This document shows, piece by piece, positions 13,227 through 13,318 of a stretch of 13,318 bases of DNA. Each line of letters begins with the position of its first letter. Position 1 is the first letter of the stretch. This DNA comes from Chloroflexota bacterium (GTDB lineage Bacteria > Chloroflexota > UBA4733): positions 1-13,318 of the forward strand of contig JAICXR010000040.1 in the NCBI GenBank assembly GCA_025980355.1, given 5' to 3'. The notes beneath the pieces were generated by a model, which saw only the letters and a list, made by a program, of their open reading frames with translations, was not told the origin of the DNA and did not search any database. The translations under genes and the position numbers were made by a program.

Positions 13227-13318
13227 TCAGAAGTTGACGGCGCTTGCCGTGCCGGCCAGCCGTACAATCGTGGAGATCTCCGTTTGCCCCTCGTTGAGGA
13301 AGGGAACTGGCGAGAGGC
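13227..13318 (-). CDS. Possible 3' end of an unrecognised gene entering from the right edge
   Basis: The minus strand from the window edge reads PFLNEGQTEISTIVRLAGTA and ends SAVNF with TGA at 13229-13227. About 83 percent of third positions are G or C, as in the real genes here, and the composition suits a beta-rich protein. Only 29 codons are visible and no family is recognised. It conflicts with the open plus-strand frame over the same bases; I prefer this one. Confidence 0.3.
   Translation of the reverse strand, partial: LSPVPFLNEGQTEISTIVRLAGTASAVNF

Noticed and set aside
12831..13318. Plus-strand frame open to the window end
   Set aside because: No ribosome site, no family, and composition turns Arg/Ser-rich after about 60 codons. 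It also conflicts with a better-looking minus-strand 3' end.

Overview
The window is high-GC bacterial DNA. Promoters look like ordinary sigma70 sites and most starts have good Shine-Dalgarno sequences. A large XRE/NB-ARC/TPR regulator, SnoaL-like proteins, a membrane-anchored beta-lactamase-fold hydrolase and an IS701-type transposase remnant together suggest a Chloroflexota bacterium of the Thermomicrobia/Sphaerobacter kind. That placement is an inference from gene content, not a measurement.

Positions 1-2184 (minus strand) read as one thiol/proteolysis cluster, in the order DUF4395 membrane protein, membrane-anchored thioredoxin-like protein (CGSC), oligoendopeptidase F. The last is cut by the window edge inside its HExxH motif. 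The DUF4395 gene is the most interesting item. A TGA (1758-1760) sits exactly where the family has the first Cys of its C-terminal CxxC. Reading through it gives UxxC plus 18 more residues, brings the protein to family length (147 aa), and ends in a TGATG overlap with the thioredoxin start. A hairpin with SECIS-like geometry lies just downstream of the TGA. I propose an unrecognised selenoprotein.

Positions 2185-3644 (plus strand) hold a good promoter whose -35 box lies inside a perfect palindrome. It is followed by a 25-codon Cys-rich mini-ORF whose stop codon forms the loop of one of two mutually exclusive hairpins, and then by the GTPase gene rsgA. Positions 3645-4740 are a graveyard: a decayed piece of a TPR regulator and a multiply broken IS701-family transposase. 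Positions 4741-7452 (minus) carry the intact STAND regulator with its own strong promoter.

From 7598 to 12707 (plus) come two tandem SnoaL-like proteins, divergent from the regulator and possibly its targets. They are followed by a serine hydrolase with four C-terminal membrane helices and an ABC-2 exporter pair (ATPase and permease). The last 600 bases hold no recognisable gene beyond a possible 3' end entering from the right edge.
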